This document shows, in pieces, positions 33,952 to 42,842 of a stretch of DNA of 64,000 nucleotides (the stretch's first letter is position 1; every line of letters starts with the position of its first letter). The stretch covers positions 1 to 64,000 of the forward strand of contig JACXWD010000009.1 of assembly GCA_014764515.1 (NCBI GenBank). Direction: 5' to 3'. This DNA is from Candidatus Polarisedimenticola svalbardensis. GTDB taxonomy: Bacteria; Acidobacteriota; Polarisedimenticolia; Polarisedimenticolales; Polarisedimenticolaceae. The notes beneath the pieces were generated by a model, which saw only the letters and a program-made list of their open reading frames with translations, was not told where the DNA came from and made no database searches. Position numbers and translations under genes: made by a program.

Positions 33952-34103
33952 GGAAGCTCCTTCCCATGCATGGTTATTCGTGCTGTGCACCTGAGCCTGT
34001 GCCGCCCCGGGACAACGCTCAGATTAACAGGAAGAGCTTCCCCAGGGAACCGGAGAGGGCGGAAAGGAATGCAGACTAAATCGACCCATAATAGGACGAT
34101 CGC

Positions 34104-37100
34104 CTACGGACCTTCTTCCCCGCACGGGTTCACCGCCACCACCCGGTAGTACCAGCTGTTGGCGTTCCCGCCCTGGGCCAGGTCCTCGTAGGAGGTCCCG
34201 GTGGAAGAGCCAAAGAGCACGAACCCGGTGGCCGGATTGTCGGAGCGGTAGACGCGGTAGCTTGCCGCCCCGGCCGCCGGCGGCCAGGTCAGAAGGAGAT
34301 GGGCGTCATTGATCATGGCCAGGGTGACCCCGGCAACGAAGCCGGCGGCAGGCCGGCTGGTGGATTCGGTTACCTGGATACGGGACAGGTTGGCGTCGGT
34401 CATACCGCCGTTGGCAGGACCGGCTCCGCAGGTTTCGTCGTTCTCCGCCCGGACCAGGTAGTTCCATGTCTGATCGGTGGGCGCCGCGAGGTCGGTCCAG
34501 GTCAGGCCGGTCAGGCCGGAGGCGACCCGGTTGGCGGCCGAGGGCGTGAAACCGGGATCGGCATCCCGGTACATGGCGTAGGTCCCGGCATCGCCGGTTC
34601 CCCAGGCCTGGGCTTCGTCCCAGGACAGCGTGACGCCGCCGCCACCGCACGCATCCACATCCACGGCGGACCGCAGACCTTCAAACGCCGGGCCGGTGAC
34701 GCAGCCGCCGCAGGCAGCGTAGTCCGGCAGGGAGCCGTCCTTGACTATGACATCGTCGATGTTCCAGCCGGAACCGACGCCGTCGTCTCCGAACGGCCCC
34801 TGGCCATCCCCGATGGTCTGGAACCGGAACCGTACGTCCCGGCCGCCATCCACAATTGCGGAAACGTCCAGGGCCATGGTGGACCAGTCACTCTCGGAAA
34901 CCGTGCCGGCGCTGGTCCACAGGATCGTCTCCTTGTTCCGTTTCATGACGCTCAGAATGGCGCTGTCGTCGGACCGGACATTGAGCTGGCGGTACAGAAG
35001 CAGACGGGTATTGGTCCAGGACGAGGCGTCGTCCGACGGAGAATCGGCACTCTGTGAGGATGAGTTTTCATAATCCCCCGGGTTGGTTCCCAGGCCGGTC
35101 AGGTCGTTCCCCAGGATCATCGTGTTGTTGTAGGCCTGGGCCGGATCCGGCTGGCCGGACGATCCGCCCAGCCCCTGGGGGGAGCCGACCTGCCAGTCGC
35201 CGGTGAGGGCCCAGCCGGCGCCACCGTCCTCGAAGTCGGCCTTGTAGTACAGGCCGGGGATGTCCCAGGTATAGGCCGGGATCATCGCCCCGCCATGGTC
35301 CATCACCGCCATGTTCCCTGCCGGGTCGGTGCTGCTGACCCTGAGGTACAGCGGCTCGCACATGCCAAGGTTGTTGATAACAGCCTGGTGGGAGGTGCTG
35401 GCGGCCGATGATGAGGCGATCTGACCCAGGGCCGGGGTCGGACCCCATTCCACCACGGTGTCGCCCGGCTCCTCGGTTTCATACAGAACGGTCAGGCGCT
35501 GGTCGGTAATCTGCTCCAGACGGAGGTGCCGGATCCGGGGGCCGGCGCAATCCATGACGGCGGTATCGAAATGAATAGCCGACGAACCGGCGCCGGCGTC
35601 GGCATCGTGGTAGGTGGCGGTAACGATGTCACCGTCCCCTGCCTGCAGGATTCCATCGCTTGCAGCCGGCCCGATGCCCAGCTGGATCGACCCGGTGAAG
35701 GTGGAACTGCTGATGCCGGCCTCGGTGACCACTACCTCTTCAGGCACCGTTTCCGTGCTGCTGGTCAGGTGGATCACGGCGTTCTCCACCGTGAGGGGGT
35801 CCTGGTTGAGGCCCAGGTCCACTACCTCAAAGGTGATGAGATCAGTGCAGGCGTATCCCGGCTGGATCAGTTCGACCCGGCCGGCGTTGCACGGTTGCAG
35901 ACCCTGGCCGAAATCGCCGAATGTCTCGAAGCGGTACTGCTGGCCGCCATTGTCGTCTACGGCGACGTTGCCGGCCTCGTCGGAACTTTCCACCTGGTAG
36001 TAGTACACGGTGCAAGACTGCAGGCCGGCCAGGGCCACCGTGTGGCCCGCCGTTCGTTCCGCCACAGCACTGGTCTGGTCCAGAACAGGACTGTCGCCCC
36101 ATCGCACCACCGAGTCGGCCGGCTCGCTGGTGGTCCAAACGATTTCCGCCGAACTGTCGGTGATGGCGTATTCATCTACTGCCGAGATGATCGGCGTGGA
36201 GCAGTCTACCGTCCCGATTGCCAGGTACGGAACCGACACAGCGCCGTCACAGTCCAGGGCATCGATGTAGCTGCCGGTCAGGGCATCGCCCTCGACGATG
36301 GAGACCAGACCGTCGCCGCCGGTTGCCGGATCGGGAGTCAGGCCGACCATCCCCTCGAAAAACATCGAATCGGTTCCCCGCTCCAGGAGGGTGACCGTTT
36401 CAGCCGCCGTCTCGGTGGAGGACGAGATCCCGACCTCAATCGACTCCTGAATTCCGGGATCGGTGTTCAGGTCCCGGTCTGCCACCACAACCTGGACGGC
36501 GCCGTCGCAGGTGTAGAACGTGCGGTCGAATCCGATCTTGAACGGCTCGCCCAACTCGGCCAGGGCGGCTGCCGAGGTCCGCACCACGCTGTAGAAGAAG
36601 GTCGGGTCGCCGCAATTGGCGATGGTGTCGGCGGCGGTGTGGTAATCCGGGTAGTTCCCGCCGTGGCTGCAGTAGCCCTCGTTGTCGGTGATACCGATGA
36701 TGGCGTCCCAGCCTTTTTGCCAGAAGGCGTAATGGTCCGAAGCGGTCAGGCTGGGGCAGTAGAACGCATCCACTGCAAGGCCGGTGCTGTAGGTCGTGCT
36801 GGCGGCATCGAAATGCTCCGCCAGCCACTGGGATGAAGTGTTGTACGACACATCCAGGTTTTCCTGGGCCGGGTTGCCGTCCCCTTCCCACCCCGGCATG
36901 TCGGTGTTGATCACGCCCAGGATGTTTTCGTTCCTGGCCAGTGCGGCGTTGGCGTACGCCTTGGATCCCAGCAGCCCTTGTTCCTCACCGGTCCACAACT
37001 GGAACTTCAACGTGTTGCGAAAACCCCAGCAGCTCATGACCCTGGCGTTCTCCAGGACGTTCACCGAGCCGGAGCCGTTGTCATCGGCGCCGGGGGCAAC

Positions 37101-37886
37101 TCCCGAAGACGGCAGATCGTCCAGGTGACCACCGACGATGTAGATGTCGTCCGGGTTGAACGCCCCTTCCAGGGTTCCCAGGGCGTTGGGAGCGTGACTT
37201 GCGTTCCAGTCCTGATACTCCGCCGAAAGACCGAGTGCGATGAACTCATCGTGGGCATAGGTCGATGCATCCTGACAGCCCTGGCCCTGGCTGAAACGGG
37301 ATCCTTCAGGAGGATTGGAAGTGACGGTCAGCCAATAGGCGTCGATGCTGGAATCCAGCACACTGTCCACGATCTTCTGGACAATCGGATCCGGCGGGCC
37401 GTCCGCCAGTAGCGATCGGGACTGGTCCGGCCGGCCGCCGTCGTTCAACGGCCGGGACAGTTCCTCTTCAGGCACCGGTGTCAGGAATACGCTCATACCG
37501 GTGATCCGGCCGGCGTCGAAACCTCCGGGGACCTTCAGCAGGACCAGGTTGCCCTCTTCCAGGAGAACCGGTCCCAGGGTCATGACACGGTCCCTGTCCG
37601 AGTCGGGGCGCATGCCCAGCATGTAGTAATCGGAGATGTCGGCTTCCACATCCAGAACCCGGGTGGAAAAGCCGATTTTTTCGATCCCTGCCTGATCGGT
37701 TGCGGCGCCGCGCACCAGGAGGAATGGCGCGGTCTCCATGACGACGGAGAACCCCGCATCCAGGAGGGTCGAAAGATCGTCTACGGTTCTCCTCTCCACC
37801 CTCAGCAGCGTGGAGTCGGCCGGCGACGCCGGCACAGGAGAAAAGACCGCAAAGACTAGAAAAAAGACGGCTATGGCTCGAAACAT
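34104..37886 (-). CDS. Secreted M28-type aminopeptidase with fibronectin-like C-terminal domains
   Basis: A 1260-residue exported protein. Signal peptide at about 1-24 (IAVFFLVFAVFSPVPA). The M28 zinc peptidase domain (about 170-440) has all ligand blocks: GGHLDDLPSSG, GADDNGSGS, TGEEQGLLGSKAYA, INTDMPG and a later SDHYAF. It is followed by several Ig/FnIII-like modules (ISAVDEYAITDSSAEIVWTT; QSCTVYYYQVESSDEAGN) and a MAM-like or jelly-roll region with two closing FnIII repeats. Probably a surface or secreted exopeptidase for protein scavenging. Start at 37886 is preceded by GGGGG, which is also the 3' arm of a hairpin. The next gene downstream on this strand is had, 152 bp away. Confidence 0.87.
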   Translation of the reverse strand: MFRAIAVFFLVFAVFSPVPASPADSTLLRVERRTVDDLSTLLDAGFSVVMETAPFLLVRGAATDQAGIEKIGFSTRVLDVEADISDYYMLGMRPDSDRDRVMTLGPVLLEEGNLVLLKVPGGFDAGRITGMSVFLTPVPEEELSRPLNDGGRPDQSRSLLADGPPDPIVQKIVDSVLDSSIDAYWLTVTSNPPEGSRFSQGQGCQDASTYAHDEFIALGLSAEYQDWNASHAPNALGTLEGAFNPDDIYIVGGHLDDLPSSGVAPGADDNGSGSVNVLENARVMSCWGFRNTLKFQLWTGEEQGLLGSKAYANAALARNENILGVINTDMPGWEGDGNPAQENLDVSYNTSSQWLAEHFDAASTTYSTGLAVDAFYCPSLTASDHYAFWQKGWDAIIGITDNEGYCSHGGNYPDYHTAADTIANCGDPTFFYSVVRTSAAALAELGEPFKIGFDRTFYTCDGAVQVVVADRDLNTDPGIQESIEVGISSSTETAAETVTLLERGTDSMFFEGMVGLTPDPATGGDGLVSIVEGDALTGSYIDALDCDGAVSVPYLAIGTVDCSTPIISAVDEYAITDSSAEIVWTTSEPADSVVRWGDSPVLDQTSAVAERTAGHTVALAGLQSCTVYYYQVESSDEAGNVAVDDNGGQQYRFETFGDFGQGLQPCNAGRVELIQPGYACTDLITFEVVDLGLNQDPLTVENAVIHLTSSTETVPEEVVVTEAGISSSTFTGSIQLGIGPAASDGILQAGDGDIVTATYHDADAGAGSSAIHFDTAVMDCAGPRIRHLRLEQITDQRLTVLYETEEPGDTVVEWGPTPALGQIASSSAASTSHQAVINNLGMCEPLYLRVSSTDPAGNMAVMDHGGAMIPAYTWDIPGLYYKADFEDGGAGWALTGDWQVGSPQGLGGSSGQPDPAQAYNNTMILGNDLTGLGTNPGDYENSSSQSADSPSDDASSWTNTRLLLYRQLNVRSDDSAILSVMKRNKETILWTSAGTVSESDWSTMALDVSAIVDGGRDVRFRFQTIGDGQGPFGDDGVGSGWNIDDVIVKDGSLPDYAACGGCVTGPAFEGLRSAVDVDACGGGGVTLSWDEAQAWGTGDAGTYAMYRDADPGFTPSAANRVASGLTGLTWTDLAAPTDQTWNYLVRAENDETCGAGPANGGMTDANLSRIQVTESTSRPAAGFVAGVTLAMINDAHLLLTWPPAAGAASYRVYRSDNPATGFVLFGSSTGTSYEDLAQGGNANSWYYRVVAVNPCGEEGP

Positions 37887-37935
37887 AAAAACCCCCTGGA
37901 TCGTCACCAGCATTGTACGGTGATTCACCAGGGGG
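37887..37935 (-). terminator. Hairpin with T-tract between the basic secreted protein and the peptidase gene
   Basis: Minus strand: CCCCCTGG (37935-37928) pairs with CCAGGGGG (37899-37892), with an inner TCACC/GGTGA stem, and is followed by TTTTT directly before the ATG at 37886. It ends transcription of the 37946-38482 gene in form, but its 3' arm is also the ribosome site of the peptidase gene, so it may act as an attenuator or a translation switch. Confidence 0.6.
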
Positions 37936-37945
37936 GGCAGGGGTT

Positions 37946-38482
37946 TTAGAAGCGGATCTCAAATCCGAGCCTGGGACCGTTGTATACGAAGGTACCGGCG
38001 CGGTAGTAGTCGTCTCCGCAGTAGCTCACCGCCCGGTAGCTCACGCCGTAGTCGGTGTAGACCGGGAAGCGGTAGACCATGTGCATGTGGTTGTGACCGC
38101 GGTAGAACCGTTCGCCGTAGAAATACGGCCTGTAGTCCACCCGACTGCGGTACACCATCCGGTTCGGGATTCGGAACCGGTTGTGGTGGTTCCAGTGCCT
38201 GTTACCGCGCTTGTACGCATGCTTGTTGCCATGCCGGTTGTCGTGACGGTCGTACCGGACATCATTCCGGATGCGGTAGTCGTAGCCGTAGCGGTCACGC
38301 CGATCAACACGGCGGTCGCCCCGCTTGTCATGGCGCTGTTCGACACGGTGGTCACCCCGTTTGCCATGACGGCGGTCCTTGTTTTTGCCGCCTGCTTCCG
38401 CCGCGGTGGTCTGAAGCATCAGGCCCAGGGCGAAACTTCCGGCGATCAACATGATTTTGGTGAAACGTTTGCTCTTGTTCAT
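37946..38482 (-). CDS. Exported Arg/His/Tyr-rich basic protein
   Basis: Not recognised as a family. The 178-residue product has a signal peptide (about 1-29, IMLIAGSFALGLMLQTTAAEA) followed by a low-complexity basic stretch (residues about 30-95) made of R/H/D/K repeats such as GKRGDHRVEQRHDKRGDRR and then a Tyr-rich domain with one Cys (VSYCGDDYYRAG). Similar RxxR/HH-rich short periplasmic proteins occur in many Proteobacteria and Acidobacteriota, with possible metal or polyanion binding; this is only suggested by composition. GGAGGA precedes the ATG at 38482. It has its own downstream hairpin. Confidence 0.75.
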   Translation of the reverse strand: MNKSKRFTKIMLIAGSFALGLMLQTTAAEAGGKNKDRRHGKRGDHRVEQRHDKRGDRRVDRRDRYGYDYRIRNDVRYDRHDNRHGNKHAYKRGNRHWNHHNRFRIPNRMVYRSRVDYRPYFYGERFYRGHNHMHMVYRFPVYTDYGVSYRAVSYCGDDYYRAGTFVYNGPRLGFEIRF

Positions 38483-38558
38483 GGCAAATCCTCCAATCAC
38501 CCTGGTACATTGCAGGAAGCTTGCCAAGAGCTGAAATCCGGGGTGAAAAGCAGTTATC

Positions 38559-38758
38559 TTGCTGTATACAAACGACTTAAAGAATCTGACCTATTCCCGC
38601 AGCTTCGCGTTACTTGTCCTCTGGAGGGGACACAAACGACCCAAACAGGGTTCTCCACTGCTCCCGATCACCTCGTATCTTGTGTTCCTGTTCGGCGATG
38701 CCTGCGATCTGCCGGCGGGGACAGCAGCAGCTATTTCTACTTCATCGAGGCGGAATAA
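38559..38758 (+). other. Gene-poor stretch with a possible coding remnant
   Basis: The bases between the basic protein and the MBL gene hold no intact gene. On the plus strand one frame (SYLVFLFGDACDLPAG) appears to continue in the next frame as DSSSYFYFIEAE and a TAA at about 38758. Adding one G to the GGGG run near 38720 would join them. Possibly the 3' remnant of a secreted protein; weak. Confidence 0.2.
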
Positions 38759-38770
38759 GCGGCCGGCAGT

Positions 38771-39511
38771 TCAGCCCAGCACTACCTTCATGCCGTCATC
38801 GGCGGTTTCCAGCTCCACCTGGTCCAGTTTCTCCAGCATCCCGGACCCCATGTGGGTCAGGATGATCCGTTTGCACCCGAGTTCGTCACGGTGCTCCAGC
38901 AACGTTTTGTAATCGAGATGATTCGGCATCTGCGTATCGTATGTATACGACTCACAGATGAACAGGTCGGCCCCCCGGGACGCCTCCGCCAGGCCCGGTG
39001 TCCAGGCCGAGTCCCCGGAAAATGCCACCACCTTGCCGCCGACCTCCACCCGGATTGCGTGCGGATTCGATCCCGGACTATGCAGAGCCGGAAACGCCGT
39101 GACCGTGAACTCACCTGCCGTGACCGGACGGGTCGCCTCGTATTCCCGGATGCGGACCCGGAACGGGAGGTTCTCGGGAGAGGAGCCGGCAAACAGGGCG
39201 TCCATGGCGACCCGGAGCCGGGCGCCGGTCTCCATCGGTCCGACGACGTTCATCGGGTCGTCCCGGCCTGAAACCAGCCGGCCGTCCAGGAACAGGAACG
39301 GCAGGCCGGCAAAGTGGTCCCCGTGGAGGTGGGTCAGAACCACCGTATCCACCTCCAGGGGATCAACGGAGTAACGCCGCATGGCCGGCAGCACCGTCCC
39401 GCCGCAGTCCAGGAGGAGCCGGCGACCGTTATGCTGCACCGAGATGCAGGTCTGGAGACGCCCTCCGCTGCCGAAGGCGTCACCGGTGCCCAGGAAGAGG
39501 ATCTCGACTAC
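38771..39511 (-). CDS. Metallo-beta-lactamase fold hydrolase (RNase Z-like)
   Basis: A 246-residue MBL-fold hydrolase with LFLGTGDAFGSGGR at the start, the metal motif THLHGDHFAGLPF (HxHxDH), ALHSPGSNPHAI, FSGDSAW and the late ILTHMGSG histidine. It resembles the cAMP-phosphodiesterase/RNase Z-like subgroup; substrate unknown. No ATG, GTG or TTG lies where the family starts: a strong AAGGAGG is followed seven bases on by GTA at 39511, overlapping the TAG of the upstream cytochrome gene (CCGTAG). The next standard start, at 39601, is inside the cytochrome gene. A GTA start or a base error is the likely explanation. Confidence 0.8.
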   Translation of the reverse strand, partial: VVEILFLGTGDAFGSGGRLQTCISVQHNGRRLLLDCGGTVLPAMRRYSVDPLEVDTVVLTHLHGDHFAGLPFLFLDGRLVSGRDDPMNVVGPMETGARLRVAMDALFAGSSPENLPFRVRIREYEATRPVTAGEFTVTAFPALHSPGSNPHAIRVEVGGKVVAFSGDSAWTPGLAEASRGADLFICESYTYDTQMPNHLDYKTLLEHRDELGCKRIILTHMGSGMLEKLDQVELETADDGMKVVLG

Positions 39512-40761
39512 GGCGCTTCCTCCTTGTGGTTCGCCCGCATCTCTTTCGCCATTTCCCTGATCTCGACGATATCCCGCTTCATCTCGCTCCAGCCGTACCA
39601 CAGGGCGTAGTCCGGGTTGGCGTGGAAGGCGCCCTGGAAAGCGCGCATACGGTGTTTCATGTGCATGACGAACAGCTGGTTCTCGATCGGCGTCGGCGAG
39701 TCGTGGAACGTCAGCAGGTCGGGGAACGCCGAGGCGTACCCTTCCGGCTTCTCCAGGACGCCGTCTTTATACAGGTCGGCGATGATGGTGATCGCCTCGG
39801 CCAGGAGCCGGTCCACATGCCGGATCATCTGATCGCCCTTGGCCAGTTCCGCTTTGGCGAAATTCTCCGAGTGGCAACCGCCGCAGGTGGCGATCATCTT
39901 GTTCCGTTCACGATCGAAATCTTCCTGGGTCAGCCGGGCGACGTCCGCCGCCTTGACCACGTCCAGACGGCCGGTAGGGTTCCCCTCCGGATCCAGCACG
40001 CCCAGTGCCTGGAGGATGGTGACCTGGTCGGCGGCCCACTGTTTGTCCTCGGGGAGGGGCAAGCGTACCGCCAGGAAGCCCCACGCGGTCCGGACCTCAT
40101 GGTTGCCATCCTGCATGTGGCAGGTCTGGCAGGTCGGCGCGGCGGCGTTTTCCGACAGGACACCTTTGGATTTCAGCTGCTGGCGTACGCCATGTTTGGA
40201 CGACGAGTACATCTCCCACTGGGGATGGTCGAACCCCATGTGGCAGGTGCGGCACGCTTCCGGCTGCCTTGCCTCTTCGGCGGAGAACAGGTGCCGTGTG
40301 TGGCAGGAGTCGCAGGAGCCATGGCCGAACATCGAACCGCCTTCTTTCAGGGCCTTGATCTCATCGTCACTCTTCACGCCGATCTTGTGACATCCACCGC
40401 ATCCTTTCATGCCGTCGATCAGTTCGACCGGCTGCCAGTGGATGGTCGGCATCGCCTTCATGGCGGCCCAGGCGACGGCATGCTTGCCTTTGCCGTACTG
40501 GGTGACCTGGTCTTCATGGCAGGCGTTGCAGGTGTCCGGAGTCGGCAGCGCCACCCTGGAGACGTCGGCGGCGGAGCTGTGACCGTCGCCGTGACAGACG
40601 TCGCATCCGACATCGTTGGCGGCATGGCGGCTCAATTCCCAGTCAGCGACCGCACCAGGGGTCACCGTGCGATGACACCCAACGCAATCGGCTGCTGCCG
40701 CCGGAGCGGTTACCATCAGAAGAAGTGTTGTGATGATTAAAATGAGATTCTTTTTCTTCAT
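39508..40761 (-). CDS. Octaheme c-type cytochrome of the hydroxylamine oxidoreductase family
   Basis: A 417-residue periplasmic protein with a signal peptide (about 1-24) and eight CxxCH heme sites: CVGCH, CDVCH, CNACH, CGGCH, CDSCH, CRTCH, CQTCH and CGGCH. The spacing and the C-terminal block GAFHANPDYALWYGWSEMKRDIVEI match the HAO/octaheme nitrite-reductase family. These enzymes oxidise hydroxylamine or hydrazine, or reduce nitrite or hydroxylamine; which applies depends on the heme 4 environment and a crosslinking Tyr that I cannot place with certainty. No membrane quinol partner (NrfH or cM552 type) is adjacent, so the electron route is unknown. ATG at 40761 after GGGAG. Confidence 0.9.
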   Translation of the reverse strand: MKKKNLILIITTLLLMVTAPAAAADCVGCHRTVTPGAVADWELSRHAANDVGCDVCHGDGHSSAADVSRVALPTPDTCNACHEDQVTQYGKGKHAVAWAAMKAMPTIHWQPVELIDGMKGCGGCHKIGVKSDDEIKALKEGGSMFGHGSCDSCHTRHLFSAEEARQPEACRTCHMGFDHPQWEMYSSSKHGVRQQLKSKGVLSENAAAPTCQTCHMQDGNHEVRTAWGFLAVRLPLPEDKQWAADQVTILQALGVLDPEGNPTGRLDVVKAADVARLTQEDFDRERNKMIATCGGCHSENFAKAELAKGDQMIRHVDRLLAEAITIIADLYKDGVLEKPEGYASAFPDLLTFHDSPTPIENQLFVMHMKHRMRAFQGAFHANPDYALWYGWSEMKRDIVEIREMAKEMRANHKEEAP

Positions 40762-40912
40762 GATCGTTCTCCCGGAGTTATGGAGTGATGCCCAGTATCT
40801 GTCCGGCAAAGGGGGAAATCAACGGTTGTTCACACGCATGATTCATTCCTCCCGGCAACCATTCTAACCGACTGGTATATTAAGCACCGCCTGCCCTTGG
40901 AGGAGACCGGCC

Positions 40913-41989
40913 ATCCACGATCATCACGAATCCAGGCTGCTGCTGGCGCTCCTGGCGGAGCGCTGGGACGATGCCGCCGACCTGAACCGTGTGCAACAAC
41001 CGGACCCCGATGTTCTGGCCCGCCTGGCTCTCGAGTGCGACATCCAGCCGCTGTTGCACGGCCGGCTTGAATCGGCGGGACGTCTCGATCTGATCCCGGA
41101 AAACTTCCGGGAGAGTCTGGCCGCCGCCCGCCACAAGTGCCGCATGGACAATATCCTGCTGCTGGCCGAGGCGGAGAAGGCGATCGACGCCCTGGCCGGC
41201 GCCGGCGTAATGCCGGTGGTGCTCAAAGGCATGGACATCATCCATCGCTACGGGATGGACTTCGACCTCCGCCGCATGGACGACATGGACCTGCTGGTGC
41301 CTACGGGCCAGGTAAAGGACTCCATGGCCGCACTGGCCGCCGCCGGGTGGAAACTGCCCCACAGGATCTACGACAGCAACTGGGCGCCGTACCACACCGG
41401 CCTGGAGAGCTCCGGTCCGATCATGGTGTATCTCGAAATCCACTGGAACATCATCCAGGAAGGTCGCTACCGGCTGGACCCGGCCGACCTGTTCGCCCGG
41501 GCCGGAAAACTGGAAGTCGGCGGCCGCCCGGTGCTGGGCCTGCACATCCACGACCTTGCGGTCCATACCCTTCTGCACCATGTCTCCAGCCACTTCCACC
41601 GCAAGCTGAAGAACTGGATCGATCTACACCTGCTGAGCATGGAAGACGGCTTCCGCTGGGAGTCCGTGGTGGACCGGGCCCGGGAATGGGGCGGTCTTCC
41701 CGGCGCCGCCATGAGCATGCGCCATGCCGGCAGGCTGTTCCCGAACTGGTTCCCGGAAGAGGTCGTGAAACTGTTCGGCCCGGAGCGGCTGCGATCCCTG
41801 GCGCTGAAACCGCTGGCATCGACCCACCCTCTCGACATGTACCGCAAGACCTCCAGCCGGCTGGTGGAAATGCTGCTTTCAGCCGCCATGGTCAGCAAGC
41901 CCTGGCGGCTGCCGGCGGCGATGCGGATGTTCCGGGGTGAACCGGACTACCTCCGAGGCGTCCTGGATGTAGACCAACATGATTCATGA
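40913..41989 (+). CDS. Nucleotidyltransferase-family protein (NTP_transf_5-like)
   Basis: The conserved core includes VVLKGMDIIHRYGMDFDLRRMDDMDLLVP, the GS-less nucleotidyltransferase block with the DxD pair (MDDMDLLV) typical of the PF14907 family of uncharacterised nucleotidyltransferases, followed by VYLEIHWNI and a helical C-terminal half. Such genes often lie near polysaccharide or peptide synthesis genes; the target is unknown. A GTG start at 40991 would drop 26 residues that read well (HHESRLLLALLAERW). The only codon with a ribosome site (GGAGGA at 40899-40904) is ATC at 40913, and a TATATT box lies at 40876. I therefore place the start at ATC with reserve. The 3' end overlaps hslO by 11 bp. 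Confidence 0.7.
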   Translation: MHDHHESRLLLALLAERWDDAADLNRVQQPDPDVLARLALECDIQPLLHGRLESAGRLDLIPENFRESLAAARHKCRMDNILLLAEAEKAIDALAGAGVMPVVLKGMDIIHRYGMDFDLRRMDDMDLLVPTGQVKDSMAALAAAGWKLPHRIYDSNWAPYHTGLESSGPIMVYLEIHWNIIQEGRYRLDPADLFARAGKLEVGGRPVLGLHIHDLAVHTLLHHVSSHFHRKLKNWIDLHLLSMEDGFRWESVVDRAREWGGLPGAAMSMRHAGRLFPNWFPEEVVKLFGPERLRSLALKPLASTHPLDMYRKTSSRLVEMLLSAAMVSKPWRLPAAMRMFRGEPDYLRGVLDVDQHDS

Positions 41990-42842
41990 AAGCGTCAACC
42001 TGCCGGAGAGCCGGCTTTACACCTTCATCGACGGCGATCGCCGTTTCGCCCTGTACTTCCTGGAAGGCCAGAAGCTGATCCACGATCTGGCCCTGACCCA
42101 CAATGTCCGCGGCGACGGGTTCGCATGGTTCCGGGACGTGGTCCTCTCTTTTCAGCCGATGATCGGCCTTCTCAAACACGGGGAGCAGTTCGGCCTCTAT
42201 ATCGATTCCGAACAACCGTTTTTCCGATTGAAGATCGAGGCTGCACATGGCGGCGCCACCCGCTGCGCCCTGCATCCGGAGGAGTTCAGCGAATTTCCGG
42301 AGACGATGCACGGCCTGGTGCGCTGTCAGAAGCTGTTCCCCGGCAACAAGGCGCCGTACCTGTCGGTGCTGAAGGTGGAAGGCGAACCTCTGGGCTCCAT
42401 CGTGAACCGTGTCCTGGACGAGTCGTACCAGGTCCACAGCCGTGTTCAGTTGTCGGTAGGCAGTGACCAGTCGACCATGCTGCACCAGCTGCCGCCGCTC
42501 AAGGACGAATACGAGTACTCGGAGGTGGCGCTGGCTTCCCGAAGGACCGGCCTGAAAGACCGCTTGCAGGAGCTTTTGGGGAAGGGGCACACCGGAAGAG
42601 ACGAGATCGTGGCCGCTTTCGCCGGGATCGAGTTCCGCTACCTGGCGGACCGTCCTGTACGCTTCGCCTGCTCGTGCTCACGGGAACGGGTCATCAAGAG
42701 CCTGAACTCCCTGGGAGAACAGGACCGCAAGGACCTGTTCGAGCCGCACCTGGATACACTCGAAACGATCTGTGAATACTGCAAGGCTACTTACGAGATC
42801 CGCCGGGGCGACCTGGCAGGCGGCGGGTCAGGCCCGAATTGA
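41979..42842 (+). CDS. hslO: Redox-regulated chaperone Hsp33
   Basis: A 287-residue Hsp33. The substrate-binding N-terminal domain is followed by a C-terminal redox switch with the zinc-binding cysteines CSC (FACSCSRERVIKSL) and CEYC (TICEYCKATYEI), the C-x-C-x27-32-C-x2-C pattern. Oxidation releases zinc and turns the chaperone on, protecting proteins against oxidative unfolding. The last 15 bp overlap the 3' end of the formate dehydrogenase gene on the other strand. Ribosome site weak; coupled to the nucleotidyltransferase gene by an 11-bp overlap. Confidence 0.93.
   Translation: MIHESVNLPESRLYTFIDGDRRFALYFLEGQKLIHDLALTHNVRGDGFAWFRDVVLSFQPMIGLLKHGEQFGLYIDSEQPFFRLKIEAAHGGATRCALHPEEFSEFPETMHGLVRCQKLFPGNKAPYLSVLKVEGEPLGSIVNRVLDESYQVHSRVQLSVGSDQSTMLHQLPPLKDEYEYSEVALASRRTGLKDRLQELLGKGHTGRDEIVAAFAGIEFRYLADRPVRFACSCSRERVIKSLNSLGEQDRKDLFEPHLDTLETICEYCKATYEIRRGDLAGGGSGPN

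Noticed and set aside
33960-34010. Sigma-54-like site upstream of had
   Set aside because: GGCAC and GTGC are present but spacing does not fit -24/-12.
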